From Patella vulgata (taxonomy: Eukaryota; Mollusca; Gastropoda; Patellidae): DNA of 64,000 bases. The translations under genes and the position numbers were made by a program. The DNA lies in the NCBI RefSeq assembly GCF_932274485.2, contig NC_065885.2, positions 34,299,062 through 34,363,061 of the forward strand, in the 5' to 3' direction. Each line of letters opens with the position of its first letter. Within the stretch, counting starts at the first letter, position 1. The notes under the pieces were generated by a model. The model worked only from the letters and a program-made list of their open reading frames with translations, did not search any database and was not told the origin of the DNA. Shown here one piece after another: positions 1-11,335 of this stretch.

Positions 1-109
1 AAAAAATTCCCTCATACATAGCACACTGAATGGCGTATGCCCGTCTTCATTAGCCCAGTCGGAAAAGAACAGCAGGACGTTAAACCTCATTTCATTTCAT
101 TTCATTTCC
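1..109 (+). repeat. SINE-1, 3' end fragment cut by the window edge
   Basis: This is the last ~110 bp of a repeat seen about eleven times here (called SINE-1). It carries the family blocks 'atagcacactgaatggcg', 'gtcttcattagccca' and the tail 'aggacgttaaacctcat', followed by four (ATTTC) units. The 5' part lies outside the window. The microsatellite tail and the tRNA-like head on longer copies support SINE status. Confidence 0.8.
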
Positions 110-1398
110 TATACAAATATAATCTAGGACATCGTATTTTCTCGTTAATTATTAGTGCCTATGTGTATGCTTGTTTCACGTTGATACACTTTACATCACG
201 ACCCTAAGGATATATATGTTGGCAAATTTAAAGCAATACGAAGAAATCCGATGAAAAAATGAAAGACAAAACCCACCTGACTGGGTCACGGTTAATATCC
301 TATGGTAAGTTAATGTCGCTTACTGCTCTTGAAATCACCTAATAAATTAATATGTAGTCCCCACCAACTACATTAGCTTGACGAACTTATTCGTTCTAAT
401 TTCGACTTTTTTTGTCATTCCAGTTACGAGTATTAGTATTAACCGAACGACGTCTAACCGTGCCTTAGCTAGTGAATATTACCCTTTGCATGCGGTTTTA
501 ATTTAATTTTTTTAAGCGCTGCAAATCTTCTAAGCTAAATATTGTTTACTTTCGCATGTGACCTTTCAACTGGTATCCCATGAACATCAAATATCTCCAT
601 AGGATACGTGGTAATTACGAGCACGTTTGATGTAAACTCTCATTTCATTGACAAAAACACTTGCAATTCTCTTGTTGACTAACTTGTCGAGTATTCAATT
701 CTCTCTCTGGCTCCTAAGGGAATCAATTTTCTACTGAAATTTATCGTCGAGGTCTAATATTGACCAAGAAAATAGAGTAAACTTTGTGTATCGGGTCCTA
801 AAAAAACACACAAATGAAACCAAAGATAAACGGAAGAGCTGCTGCGTTCGAACTCCTTGAATTCCACTGGCACCCTTTGATGGTAAAGCATATCCATGGC
901 ATTGGTCGATAAAATAACCATAAAGACAAAACACTGAAGGAAGCATACATGCATATTGGATGAATGCTGGAGCATCGCGGGGTTGTCGGCATAGAGTCAG
1001 TTCTAAACACGTTAACCCAGTGATATTTAACCAGCTTCTGTAATTCGGGGATGAAACTTCACCGTAGGATACCTTTTTTCATATTGATATATTAAAGGAA
1101 TAGTATCTGGAAAGTGTTTTATTTGGTTTTCATTGGAATAGTAACCAACAACCTTTTTGTAAGAAAAAACACGATGAAATAACATGATTGCTATAGGGTT
1201 ATGACTTGGAAGTTAAATCAGTCTTTTATACAATATGGGACAATTTTTTATAAAAACAAATGTCAAGTTAAATCAAGAGGTTAGCTACACGATCATCAAA
1301 TTGCAAATGGGTTACACACAGTTGTACCACTTTCTTATGGGTGAAGTACCGAGAAAATTATTTTGTCTAGACGATATGCATTGATCTTTTCTTATGGA
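110..1398. other. AT-rich DNA, nothing recognised
   Basis: No repeat shared with the rest of the window and no credible coding sequence. Open frames stay below 75 codons and overlap on one strand (731-1010). A good splice-donor-like string (ATG/GTAAGT) lies at about 303-309 behind a short open frame, but nothing else supports an exon. Confidence 0.6.
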
Positions 1399-1550
1399 GA
1401 TGAAATGGAATGGTTTTTAACGTCTTAGTTTTCTGCACCTCGAGGGAATTGGTGAAAATTTTAACAGAGACGGCATTCTTATTTTGATTTCCAACTGCCA
1501 TGGCATCTTTAACGTGCTGCCAATAAAATTGTATACAAGGGACCTCTTTG
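1399..1550 (-). repeat. SINE-1, old degraded copy
   Basis: Read on the minus strand this matches SINE-1: 'ttccaactgccatggcatc', a 'gtatacaagggacctc' block and a tail equivalent to TTAACG near 1418. It is much more diverged than the 14-kb and 17-kb copies and has lost internal sequence, so it is an older insertion. Confidence 0.6.
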
Positions 1551-2007
1551 CATCACTGACATTGTTAGGAATAAACCTATCATTCCCTAATTCGCCATCT
1601 TCATGAAACAAGGACTAACAGATACTTATTCTATTGGGCATCTGTTTAAACTCAGTGAATTGGCAATTTAAATACTTCAGTACCAACTGGTTATTAAACA
1701 GGCATATTGGCGCATGAATACAGGGGTTCATTTGAGAGAGTTCAATTTACCCGGACATTTGAGTAGTTCAGTTGCTAACATTATGTATAACTAGGTCGAA
1801 ATGGTGATGTCTGTATAGTCTCCTAAGTCCGATTTTATCATTTTTGTTTCTGCTATAAAAACTATTTAACGGGCTTAATAATAAAGAATTTTCAGAAACA
1901 AATCTCTTGACATTTTTATTATCTATCATAATATCTGTCATTAATTGAAGCATGATTCTAGAGCAAGTATTTTGTAATGGACAGCGAGAAACCCATGCTT
2001 AAATATA
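1551..2007. other. AT-rich DNA, nothing recognised
   Basis: No shared repeat and no coding signal seen. It ends at the TA dinucleotide that flanks the next transposon. Confidence 0.6.
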
Positions 2008-2220
2008 CTCTTCATAAAAAGTAGGGGATATTCAGAAACAATACAAAACTGCCGAAATGCACTGCTGTTTTTATTAGAAGTAACCAGTAAATGTTAATAA
2101 CAATCCAATTGTCTACACATGAACATAAAGAGTTCATATGGGTGGTTTATCTGACGGCCCCATTTCACTCGCAAAGACATACACTGTCAAAAGTGAAAAT
2201 GGACGTTTTTGATTTTTATC

Positions 2221-3126
2221 TTAATAATGAGTAATTGCTCCACCAATCCTCAGACATTCAACAAGTTCGTCGTGGCATCAATGCTCCTAATCAACCGTCC
2301 ATTCACGATTTGGGGCAATCTGACCCACTCCTTTTGCAGTGCCACGGCCAGTTCTTGCAGTGTTGTCGGTTGACGTTGACGTCGACGAACACGTCTCCCG
2401 ATCATGTCCCAGACATGCTCTATAGGTAAAAGGCCATGACTCTAGGCTGGACAAGGCAAGACATGCTCTATAGGGGAAAGATCAGTCATGGTGATTCCCC
2501 CCCCCCACACCATAACAGACCCACGCCCGAATCTGTCATGCCGTGTGACGTTAACGTTAGCATGACGCTCATTTACACGCCTCAACACACCACAACAGAC
2601 CCACGTCCGAATCTGTCATGCTGTCTGACGTTAACGTTAGCATGACGCTCATTTACACGCCTCCAAACGCGAGCACGCCTATCGGTGAAATCCAGAACAT
2701 TACACGTGCCCATCGACGATTACCTCAATTTCTACGCTGCCTACACCATTGACGCCTATTTGCCATGGTGGAACAACAGGCGGTCGTCGCGCATGCCAGA
2801 TGGGCTGCATGTAGCTGATTTCTAATCGTTTGGGCTGTATCGAATTCCTGTAACTTGGTTCAAGTTTACAAAAAGCTGATTGGCTGTTTGTCCTCGATTT
2901 CGCAGGACCTGTGTACGAATGTATCGATCCTGGGCTTGTGTAGTAGCTCTAGCACGACCTGAACGAGGTCTATCATCAACATTGTGTGTTTGTTGGTACC
3001 GGTTCCACAGTCTGCTGATCACAGACTGTGACACATTAAGCATGTTGACTACTGCTTGCTGTCTGTAGAACCCATTTGAAGCATGCCAATAGCACGTAGA
3101 CGTTCATCATGTTGAAGACGTCTCAT
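2221..3126 (-). pseudogene. Tc1-like transposase pseudogene (copy A)
   Basis: The start is ATG at 3126-3124 on the minus strand, giving MRRLQHDERLRAIGMLQMG, close to the start of the intact transposase at 36293. A frame change follows within about 25 codons; the frame at 3043-2822 then continues NVSQSVISRLW and DRPRSGRARATTQAQDRYIR, the DNA-binding helix-turn-helix and GRPR-like linker. The 3' end (2221-2440) still matches the family's C-terminus and ends in ...THY-stop at 2221. The middle, where the DDE catalytic core should lie, is rearranged: 'acatgctctatagg' recurs 48 bp apart and an 80-bp unit is duplicated. The reading frame is broken several times. It is a decayed DNA-transposon gene with no likely product. 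Confidence 0.8.
2413..2663. repeat. Local tandem duplications inside Tc1 copy A
   Basis: Two independent duplications. 'acatgctctatagg' starts at 2413 and again at 2461 (period 48). An ~80-bp unit starting 'cataacagacccacg' at 2511 recurs as 'cacaacagacccacg' at 2591, with the segment 'gtgacgttaacgttagcatg' almost unchanged. They lie where the transposase catalytic domain would be encoded. Confidence 0.85.
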
Positions 3127-3609
3127 TGCAAATTAAACGTAACACACTAAAGCAAAGATAAGCTAATCAGTAAATCTTATGCAAGAACCGATAGGAAAGC
3201 AAACATGGATAGGCTAAACCAGCACGCGGCAGTTTTCATCAACCCTTCCTTGAAATGTCAAATTTGACAATGACCCCACCCCCCCCACGTGTATGGCACT
3301 ATTGCGTGTCGCACCTGCAGCTCAGTGGTACTGTGAACATACTCTCAAAGCATGTCAAGTGTCCACGATTATTTATCATATCACAACCTGCATAGGTATT
3401 TGCATTTCAATATCCCCTACTTTTTTTTTAAGAGTATATATTGCATGCTTAACAGAAGAAAGACATTTACATTTATGAGAAAAAAAACGTACTTTAAAAA
3501 TATCGTATACATACCAAAAGAAAGGTTTGTTTTTATGATCAAAAAACCTTTTTTGTGTTAAGCATTTACAGGATTGCACAATGTTTTGTGACTCTTTTGT
3601 TCAATTTAT

Positions 3610-3666
3610 TGCACAATTCGGAGCAGAAGTGTAAGACGCTAAACCCTATTTCATTTCATTTCATTT
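3610..3666 (+). repeat. SINE-1, 3' tail fragment
   Basis: 'ggagcagaagtgtaagacg' followed by 'ctaaaccctatttcatttc' matches the last ~55 bp of SINE-1, including the ATTTC microsatellite. It is 5'-truncated. Confidence 0.7.
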
Positions 3667-4877
3667 TGTGTTGAGAACATTTAAATAAACATTAAATAAC
3701 CCATGAAAATTTGTAATTTCTATTTATTTCTTTTTAATGTTCGTCTCGAATTATTGTAGAAGCTGGCACCACTTCGTGACGACATTCAATACCAATCTAC
3801 TTTGTAAAATATGTTAAAAAAAACTCGTTTCGTGAAAAACTGATTTAATTCAGTATAATGTGTAAAAGCTCCGAATATTGAATTTCTGTCATTGACCGAT
3901 ATCATGGATGGGTCGGAAAAAATACAAAGTTACATATAATCTGCAAATTATGTTACTTTGACAGCGAGAACGTGATTAAATTACGAGCTGTTGGCATGGA
4001 CCGTTGGAAAAGGGTCTATTTTGTGATAATATTTCTTATAAACGTGTTGGAGAAGAGTTGTTATAATGTAAAACGGGTAAAACCGGATCTGTGTTGACAA
4101 ATCTATGTTAATCCTACAGCTAACTCAACTTCTCGTATCTGAAGTACCGGCGAAGTTTCGTCGCGCATGTATCGATAAAGTTTAAGCGCGCAATAACCAC
4201 CTTTCGTTCCCTTGATCAATGACCAGATCTCGGCAAGCTCAATATAATGGACCCTTGTCAATATCATAACGGATCTAATGTCAATAAATAAGACTAATTA
4301 ATGGTAAGGAAGCCGCCATCTTCAGCTGTGTACATATTATATATGTAGATAAGGTTTTCGCTTGTCTTCTGGTTAAATATTAGAGGTTCGTGTGATTACC
4401 AGTACGTCTTACGACCGCCTCATCAAAAACTTCTTGTTTTTAAGTGACGGATTATAACGACGAATAGCTATTATCGATCGTTTTAAATCTGTTAAACCCG
4501 TGAAGAACACCACTTATCGCCCTATTTTAGCGGATGAGTTAGAGCGATAAAAAAAATTATTAAGTCCTTCATAACGAAAACTCAATTAGCGGCATGTACT
4601 TTTTTAAAGCTATTGGCAAATCTTTGATACATTAGCACGATCTGGAATATAAGCATTTCATGCAGTTTCCTATCCTCAATTATTTTCCCCGCGGAAAATC
4701 TGTGTATGCTTAATCTGCCAATACCCACAGAAAACACTATTTTATCCAGTTGTCAGAAACACTGATACCATTTTGTGCAGTGCCCAAAACTCGTCTGACA
4801 AGTATAGGTCGGGTCGCTTTGAGAATAAACTATAACATCCATTCTTCGAACGATGCAACATTTTAAGTCTATTGGCA
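3667..4877. other. AT-rich unique-looking DNA, nothing recognised
   Basis: No shared repeat and no ORF above background. I see no coding or structural RNA signal. Confidence 0.55.
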
Positions 4878-5235
4878 TATGAAATGAAATGACATGAAAT
4901 GGGGTTTAACGTATTACCGTTCTGCTCCGAATAGGCTAATGAAGACGGGCATACGCCATACAGTTCGCTATGAGAACAAATTTGTCCGGGCAGCGACGCT
5001 ACGGCCTACTCTTATATCGAATTCCAACTGCCAAGAGATCTTTTACGAGCACGCCAATGTGTACAAGGGATTTTTTTCGTCCCATCCGAACGACTTGACA
5101 CCAGTCCTTGTCAGGCCCCTTAAGGGGGAAACCGCGCCGGAAAACCCCGATGAACTTTCTCGACCAACACCAGCGTCTTTTTTTTCTTGCACCAGCGTCT
5201 TACTCACTTACCCACCGTGGATCCTATATGGGCAT
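4878..5235 (-). repeat. SINE-1, near full-length copy
   Basis: On the minus strand this runs from a tRNA-like head (about 5235-5165, containing 'gtaagtgagtaagacgctgg', like a tRNA A box) through 'gagaaagttcatcgg', the conserved core 'gatctcttggcagttggaa' and 'gtcttcattagcc' to the 'acgttaaaccccatttcat' tail at 4878. The B-box area looks lost. The open frame 4894-5241 on the plus strand is only an antisense reading of this SINE, not a gene. Confidence 0.85.
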
Positions 5236-5724
5236 AGGTGATAAGGCTGGTTGGAATAACGATTTGGTCGTAGAGTTTCATTGTTTAATAATTTACACAT
5301 AATATTTACACATAATATTGCTTTCTAGTCACCTCTTGTTGATTTCAATGGAACTGATCTATTGAACTGCGATGTGCCCATTGCAGTTTGTGATGACCTA
5401 GGCTCTGTGATTACATGTTCTATTTCGAAAACAATTGTTTAGGAAGTTTCTAATTTCGAATTTAATAAACAATCTTTTATACTACAATAATCTAAATATG
5501 TACAATTTTAACTGTAGGCAAATTGTAGACTAACATGTCAACACTTCAAATTTGAAGCCCAGTGTTGGCGTGTGCAAGCCAACACTACATTTTCTACCAA
5601 CAAAAGATTTGAATGACTTGTCAACTATCTTATGTTTTTATCATGAGAAATTGGACACATAGTCTGTTTATGTCCAAAATGACATACATATTGTGACGAC
5701 AATTTGTGCCAGATGCTAATGTTA
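5236..5724. other. AT-rich DNA, nothing recognised
   Basis: A 16-bp direct duplication 'ttacacataatattt' is seen around 5291-5320. Nothing else stands out. Confidence 0.5.
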
Positions 5725-6191
5725 TAGCCCGTTCAGACGCTTAATTTTAAACCAGTTCATAATCGCTGGGGTTTTTAAGACAGCATCGTGTTGCGTTCAC
5801 ACGTACTATAAGCCAAACCAGTTTAACTATTCTGACCTCTTCGGTCGGAGGTTAGAGTTAATTGCGCATGGGTAGCTTCATATTCTTTATTCGGTTCTCG
5901 CACGCTTTAGATAACATTGGCACAGTCTGACCCCGATATTTTCACAGGAATGTAACTTACTGCGTACTGCGCATGCTCAAAGCAAGCTGGAGCTGGGGTT
6001 TTTAAGCCAACCCGTTCAGACGGCTAAGATGAACCAGTTTAAAATAAAAAGCCTTCTCGAAGACAGGTCGCGAGCTGGGGTTTTTAAACTGGTTTATTTG
6101 CCCGACATGTGCGTTCAGACGCTTAAGTTAAACTGGTTTAACGATCCCCGGGTTTTTTAAACCAGTTCAACTTAAGCGTCTGAACGGGCTA
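5725..6191. mobile_element. MITE with TA-flanked inverted repeats
   Basis: Both ends read TAGCCCGTTCAGACGCTTAA inwards, at 5725-5744 and as the reverse complement ending at 6191. TA lies directly outside each end (5723-5724, 6192-6193). The 467-bp interior has no ORF. The terminal motif recurs inside ('cccgttcagacgg' near 6010, 'gcgttcagacgcttaag' near 6111), with paired 'aaaccagtt' blocks, so the element is built of repeated copies of its own end. A 2-bp TA duplication fits Tc1/mariner-type mobilisation. The motif also resembles some Harbinger ends, so the superfamily is open. Confidence 0.8.
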
Positions 6192-6284
6192 TAAGTATCA
6201 GTTTGGATAATACATTACGCCAAGAACAGTACATGTAGCCTTGTTCAATTCGAAATGGCACTTAGCGTCCCACTTTTCTGCTCT

Positions 6285-6484
6285 GATTGGTCTAGTAGTT
6301 GAACGCGTGAAATCACAATGTATGTCATTGAGGCAAGTGGCGTAGTTTCGATTCCCCGATTGAACGTGATAAGGAGTAGGTAGAGCGGCCTGTCCAACCT
6401 CGTGGGTTTTCGTCGGGTCCCCCGGTTTCCCCTCACTGCTAAAAACCCATATGCACAATCGAATTATTGAAATAAAATTAAACC
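6285..6484 (+). repeat. SINE-2 (tRNA-headed, Meta-like core), 3'-truncated
   Basis: It aligns with the full copy at 60862-61107: 'tgtcattgag', the B-box-like 'gtttcgattcccc', 'caaggagtagg'-type spacer, 'ctgtccaacctcgtgggttt' and 'ccggtttcc', then 'attgaaataaaattaaacca'. It stops at 'tatgtta' where an antisense SINE-1 begins, so the 3' tail is missing. The core block resembles the conserved centre of the animal MetaSINE superfamily as I remember it. Confidence 0.75.
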
Positions 6485-6680
6485 ATATGTTAGGCCTACT
6501 CTTGTATGGAACTCCAACTGCCAGTCGATCTTTAACGTGCATGCAAAAGTGTGGTTTTCCGTCCCATTCAAACGACTATTTTATGTTATCCCTTGGCAGA
6601 CCCCCTCCGCTGTGCTGCACAACAGACAAGGCTGGACCACGTCTGAAAATCTCATTGCCACCGCGGCTCCCGACTCTTTT
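6485..6680 (-). repeat. SINE-1 internal fragment, antisense
   Basis: The minus strand carries 'gttggagttccatacaagag', 'aaagatcgactggcag' and the downstream accaga/gtgtgc blocks of SINE-1, without its 3' tail. It abuts SINE-2 directly. ORFs 6451-6764 in this interval are shadows of the SINE. Confidence 0.7.
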
Positions 6681-6774
6681 ACACGATCATACAGGTATAA
6701 AGTAGTGTGCTGTATAGCGATATTTTGCGACGATTCAAATTCCTCATTTCATACTTTACAATGACAACAAATCT

Positions 6775-7005
6775 TGGGAATCTTTTCTTTTTAGACTTAT
6801 ATCGAAATAATATTACCAAATTGTTTTTATTGGCACTAACAATAAACGTCGCTCACCAATAATTGTTCATTTCGAATTTTACATACAATATTTACGAGAA
6901 CGAATTGCGAAAAGCCTTTTCATTTTAGAATTAACTGGAAATAGTATTACCATCAAATTGGTTTTACTGATACTTATATAATAAACTTCGCACACCAATA
7001 ATGTG
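6775..7005. repeat. Old diverged tandem duplication (~125-bp period)
   Basis: The stretch 'cttttctttttagacttat ... aataaacgtcgctcaccaataa' (6783-6864) recurs as 'ccttttcattttagaatta ... ataaacttcgcacaccaataa' (6915-7000), with the same order of blocks and many substitutions. Confidence 0.65.
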
Positions 7006-7894
7006 AACTGAAGTGAAACCCAATGCATGACCTAAACCCTGCTAGTATTGATTACGGTCATTCTATTGTAACACGTTTGTTTGAATCTCTTGTGAAATTT
7101 TTTTAAATATTTAGACCCATGGGGAAAAATAACTACACTTCCCCATAGCAACAATACCAACACATGTTTATTTTAAAGTTTCATGTTAACGAGTTCACGG
7201 ATGTTGCTGATCAATCACGAAGTATGAATTAATAAATACATAGGTGTAGCGTTACGCTGTTTGTTTTCTTTCCTTGATCTCGTATGTAAACACCATCTTA
7301 AAATTAATAAAATACAATACATTAATCGATAACTACCTTTATTCCAATAACAATAAACAAGAAACGTAAGCTCGTTAAGGATACGAAGCCTATCAAGAGC
7401 TATGGAAACTAAAATTACCTCTAACGTCCCAACTGTCATTTTAACCTTTAATCAAAATTTATGATCATAGATTATCTGTGTATTCCGGAACGAAATCAGA
7501 AGTATTTTAATCGATAAATTGAATAAATGACAACGTTCCTTTCTTTTTGATAATAGTTCAGATTTTAATGATGAGGAAAACTGTCGATATGGGATTATAT
7601 ACGGAGAGTTTCTTCAGTAATTATCGGTTGACAGAGCAAGAATTATAATCAAATAATTTCATGTAGCCAGAATTATACATTGTATAAGGAAGCAGGATGT
7701 TTGTAGCTGGGGTCCCCACAATCAAAATGTCGCTGTTATCAATATTCTACCGCCTCGTGCTGACAAGGAAGGTTTAACCTCGGGGTCAAATGTATGCATT
7801 TGTTGGTCACAATTGCTTTTTTCTTCAATGCTTGGCGACATTTATATTATGATAAATCTAGTTTGTTTGCTGTATTATTGGAATTAAACTGCTG
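7006..7894. other. AT-rich DNA, nothing recognised
   Basis: No shared repeat and no convincing ORF. Confidence 0.5.
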
Positions 7895-7994
7895 TTCGTG
7901 TGTTAAAACTGTTGCCCATATTATGTTAAACCTGTTGCCCATGTGTTGAAACTGCTGTTCAACTGAATTATTGAAATAAAGATATTTAATAATG

Positions 7995-8025
<31 letters not shown>
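7895..8025. repeat. Short degenerate tandem repeat and CT microsatellite
   Basis: Copies of 'gttaaa(a/c)ctgttgcccat' repeat three times between 7895 and 7970. A CT run of about fifteen units follows at 7992-8024. The CT run has no SINE-2 body next to it, unlike the others in this window. Confidence 0.75.
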
Positions 8026-8354
8026 TTGTATGTTGGCTACACGACCTAACCAAACGAAACGCAACTGTCGTAATCATGTCTTCGCTCGCAAGACCGAGTG
8101 TTTAAAGGCTGACATCAAAAATATTCCATGGAAAAAAATGAATGCAGGCTTTAATTAAACCAATTATGTTTTACTCAGAAATAATTGTCTAAAGCTATAT
8201 ACAAATTCCCAATGAATGTCTGCCTTTAATTTGTGGTAAGATTAGATGGTAATTAGATCGTTTACAGTCTCGTCGTATCAATTTTCAAAGTTTAATTAAA
8301 ATAAACTACTGTTGTCTGGGTTGCACAAGGTATTCAATTCATCATCCAAGGTCC

Positions 8355-8590
8355 ACATTAATGAAATAAAATGGGGTTTAACGTCCTACTTTTGAACACC
8401 GGCTGGCCTAATGAAGACAATAGTGTGCTACGAGGGACATTAATTGCCCAGACTGCGGCGCTACGGTCGGCTCTTTTTTCGAATTCCATCTGTCAAGGGT
8501 TATTTTGCGTGCACGCTTTTTCGCCCCATCCTACAGCACTAAAAGGCGATAAACACAGGGATCGAAATCGAGACCCCCTTAGTTAGCTCA
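8355..8590 (-). repeat. SINE-1, antisense copy
   Basis: The minus strand reads the SINE-1 core ('gacagatggaattcga', 'agccgaccgtagcgccg', 'gtcttcattaggcca') into 'aggacgttaaaccccattt' ending near 8359. The B-box-like 'atttcgatccctg' is visible at about 8560. The ORF 8371-8586 is an antisense artefact. Confidence 0.8.
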
Positions 8591-10042
8591 TTTAGTATTT
8601 AGCTTAATTCTAATTTATTTATTAAAATAAAATCTAAACAGAAGGTCGGTGTCGGCCACTAAGAACTTGACAAAACCTATCTTCGCATTTTCAATTTAAG
8701 ATTCCAATATTCTTAATATTAGCTGGCGATTAATAGCAAGTGTGTGTGTGTGTGGGGGGGGGGGGCTGCACCAGCCACAAACACATAAACAAGACAAATC
8801 TACGGACAAAACACAATGTACAAACAATAAACGTACACATCAGATCAAGAAGTGAATGGATCCGGTTACTAGTCGTAAGCATCTACTGCATTCCAAAAGT
8901 AGAATTTTCTATAGTTTTAACAATACCGAATTCGCATTCCTTTATAAGAAGTACATTTACTCTTTAAGTCTCATACAAAAACACAAGAGCAGGGTATTTG
9001 GACCAGAAGGGTCATTATACATTTTACAAGACATAACAAATTTAATCAGCACTATCCACGGTCTTTTATAGATAAAATTTAATCCAACTTATTATGGAAT
9101 GTTTTTCAGGATCATAACACTGCTGATATCTCTACCCCTAGTTCCCCTTCCGTACATGTACAACCTCAAACAAAAAAACATACATGATAAAAAAACAACA
9201 ACGAAATAAACAGCATACAAAAAATAGCAACAGCAACAAAGAACAACAAGCACACAAACTAAAATGAAATAATAGGTAATAGTGTGATCATGCTTAATTA
9301 ATCTTTAACGAGATACAGGTTATAGAAAGACAGTGATGAAAGCAAATGCTTTATGTTCTCTATTCTTAACTCAGTGCAAAAGTTGCAAACATTTTATACG
9401 ATGCCAGGTAAACGCCATGTTGATTTAGATAACAGCTTTAAAAACTAGTGTTTATGAACGGTAATGGGTTAAACATGGCTGCTAACTAGCCCACCATCAT
9501 TGAATCAACTATTTAACTGATTTATTTTACAGACTTTAGTTCTAGAGATTACTGATAACGGTGCTGAATTATGCAGACAATATTTAAAGAAAACAGGAAG
9601 TGTGTCATTTCGACAGTAAGACAGCACTCCCATAGTCTATTATTAAATTGTAGCTTAATACCTTTATCACCTGCAATTAATATCGAATGTCAGAATTGAA
9701 ACATCATGTTTCAGATAATTGAACCTTAATTTAACCTCAAGAGAACTGTCGAGTTTTCTTTGATAGCTGAAAAACATTCTTCCGTGAACTCCGTTGAATT
9801 GGATTTCAGAAGTCGAAGCTATCGAATAATAAGTAACCGTGGGACACATGCTGCGATAGCACCCCAGATGAAAACGGACGTTATCAAATCAAGGCACGGA
9901 GCGCATTGTAAACCTTTCATATCAGTTTCGTTGCAAAGTTATCCTACAATACGTTCGATGGTCAATATGTATTTCTTTCGAAATACAAAATTAACACACA
10001 GATAATATAATACAATTAATAGACAACAATGTATTTGACTAT
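8591..10042. other. AT-rich DNA with a GT/G tract
   Basis: A (TG)n run followed by about twelve Gs lies at 8738-8766. An A-rich, CAA-rich low-complexity stretch lies at 9160-9250. Nothing else recognised. Confidence 0.5.
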
Positions 10043-10994
10043 AACAAGCCAACAGTGAGGCTGATGTCCCCCGCCGAAATCCCAAAATAAATAGATGACA
10101 CATATTAATTAATCGCACATTTATTTTTTTCAAAAGTATCAAGCAACCAAACTGATTATAAACTATACACTAAGTTTCATCACTCTCTATCATATAGAAT
10201 CAAAATTATTTTGTCCTAAAGCATCTGTTTAGCTCTGCTTAGCTTTAGCTCGAAATGTTAATCATTGAACTCAGTCAAGACATTCAACTAATGAACATCT
10301 ACATCAAGTTTAAACATTCTACCTCAATTAAAAGCAGAGTTGTTATGCTCCAAAGTCTTGACCAATCAAATTGATTATCGCTCCTAACCTAAGCAGAAAA
10401 TTCTCATCATCGAAATTAGTCAAGGTAATAATATGATAAAACTATACACCAAGTGTCCTAACTCTCACTTAATTAGAACTAAAGTTATCGTGTCCCAAAG
10501 CATCAACCAATCAAATTGCTTATCTCTGCTTACCCTAAGCAGACAATTCTCATCTTCGAACTCCATCAAGGCATTCATCTAATAAACACCTACGCCAAGT
10601 GTGAACATTCTACCTCAATTCGAAGGAGAGTTATTGAGTTCCAAACTCTCGGCCAATCAAATTGCTTATCGCTCTGCTTACTCTGAGCTGAAAATGCTCA
10701 TTATCGAACTTAGTCAAGGTATTGGTGTAATGAAACTATACACCAAGTTTCATCACTCTTACTTAATTAGAAGTAAAGTTATCGTGTCCCAAAGCATCAA
10801 CCAATCAAATTGCTTATCTCTGCTTATCCTAAGCAGAAAATGCTCATCTTACACCATCAAGGCATTGACCTAATAAACACCTACACCAAGTTGTGTCCAA
10901 AACCAAAAAGTGTGACGGACAGACGGGCAGACGGACAGACAGGCGGACGAACCCATTTTAATAGTCTGCTGCTTTCTTCGAAAGGCGGGGGACA
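10043..10994 (+). mobile_element. Non-autonomous element with hairpin-bearing internal repeats, copy 1
   Basis: The boundaries come from comparison with the inverted copy at 29155-30064; homology runs from 'aacaagccaacagtgagg' to 'ggcgggggaca' and stops at both ends. An 11-bp inverted pair TGTCCCCCGCC / GGCGGGGGACA lies at 10065-10075 and 10984-10994, so one repeat is about 22 bp inside the end. The interior is about six ~150-bp units of two alternating types. Each has a conserved 'caaccaatcaaattgctta' block and a hairpin like TCTGCTTACCCTAAGCAGA. A GACGGACAGAC microsatellite follows near 10914-10950. Subterminal inverted repeats, internal tandem repeats and a microsatellite match the build of non-autonomous Helentrons (HINE / CvE-Pearl type). 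That assignment is inference. No protein is encoded. Confidence 0.75.
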
Positions 10995-11007
10995 ATTAGG
11001 AGATAAT

Positions 11008-11107
11008 TAGAATTTAGAGGACTGTTATTGTTCATTTGATACCGCTTAAATCATTAATGAAAAATTTAAGCGGTATCGAATGGACAATAACAATTCTTTA
11101 AATTCTA
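11008..11107. repeat. Hairpin: 45-bp inverted repeat with ~10-nt loop
   Basis: The left arm 11008-11052 ('tagaatttagaggactgtta', 'ttgataccgcttaaat') pairs with 11063-11107 ('atttaagcggtatcgaatgg', 'taacaattctttaaattcta') around 'cattaatgaa'. A third copy of the arm, in direct orientation, lies at 12208-12247. The block 'tgtagcccaaaat' at 11131 also recurs inverted near 12272. Confidence 0.85.
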
Positions 11108-11284
11108 AACAGGAGGTGTTTATCGATATTGTAGCCCAAAATATTTAACATTTTTCTTGGATTTCTTTCTTTCGCAATTCATGATGTAAAAACCAAAGAA
11201 AACAATTTTGACGTAATTAAAACATCCTTTCCGTAATATGATAATCGCCACTCAAGTTAGATTTGGAAAACTAAGCAACTGGAC

Positions 11285-11335
11285 AGTGCGGCCTGCATAG
11301 AAATGTATATATTTTTATATTTCTATGGCGGCCTG
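11285..11335. repeat. Short stem-loop
   Basis: 'catagaaatgtatat' pairs with 'atatttctatg', flanked on both sides by 'gcggcctg' in direct orientation. Possibly part of the same rearranged element as the hairpin at 11008. Confidence 0.5.

Larger units (their letters stand above)
2008..3434 (-). mobile_element. Decayed Tc1-like transposon, copy A
   Basis: The ends are inverted repeats beginning CTCTT with the core GTAGGGGATA (2008-2032 and about 3411-3434), flanked by TA on both sides (2006-2007, 3435-3436), as expected for Tc1/mariner insertion. The element is about 1.43 kb, slightly shorter than the intact relative at 36000-37526. Its TIR starts CTCTTC rather than CTATTC, so it belongs to a sister subfamily shared with 38125-38836. 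The interior is scrambled by local tandem duplications, so it cannot encode a working enzyme. A T- or C-rich tract breaks homology near 3279-3292. Confidence 0.85.

Noticed and set aside
4894-5241. 115-codon plus-strand frame
   Set aside because: It lies wholly inside an antisense SINE-1; similar frames appear at 8371, 14226 and 17543 for the same reason.
6198-6542. 114-codon minus-strand frame
   Set aside because: It spans the SINE-2/SINE-1 composite and includes SINE core sequence, so it is not a gene.
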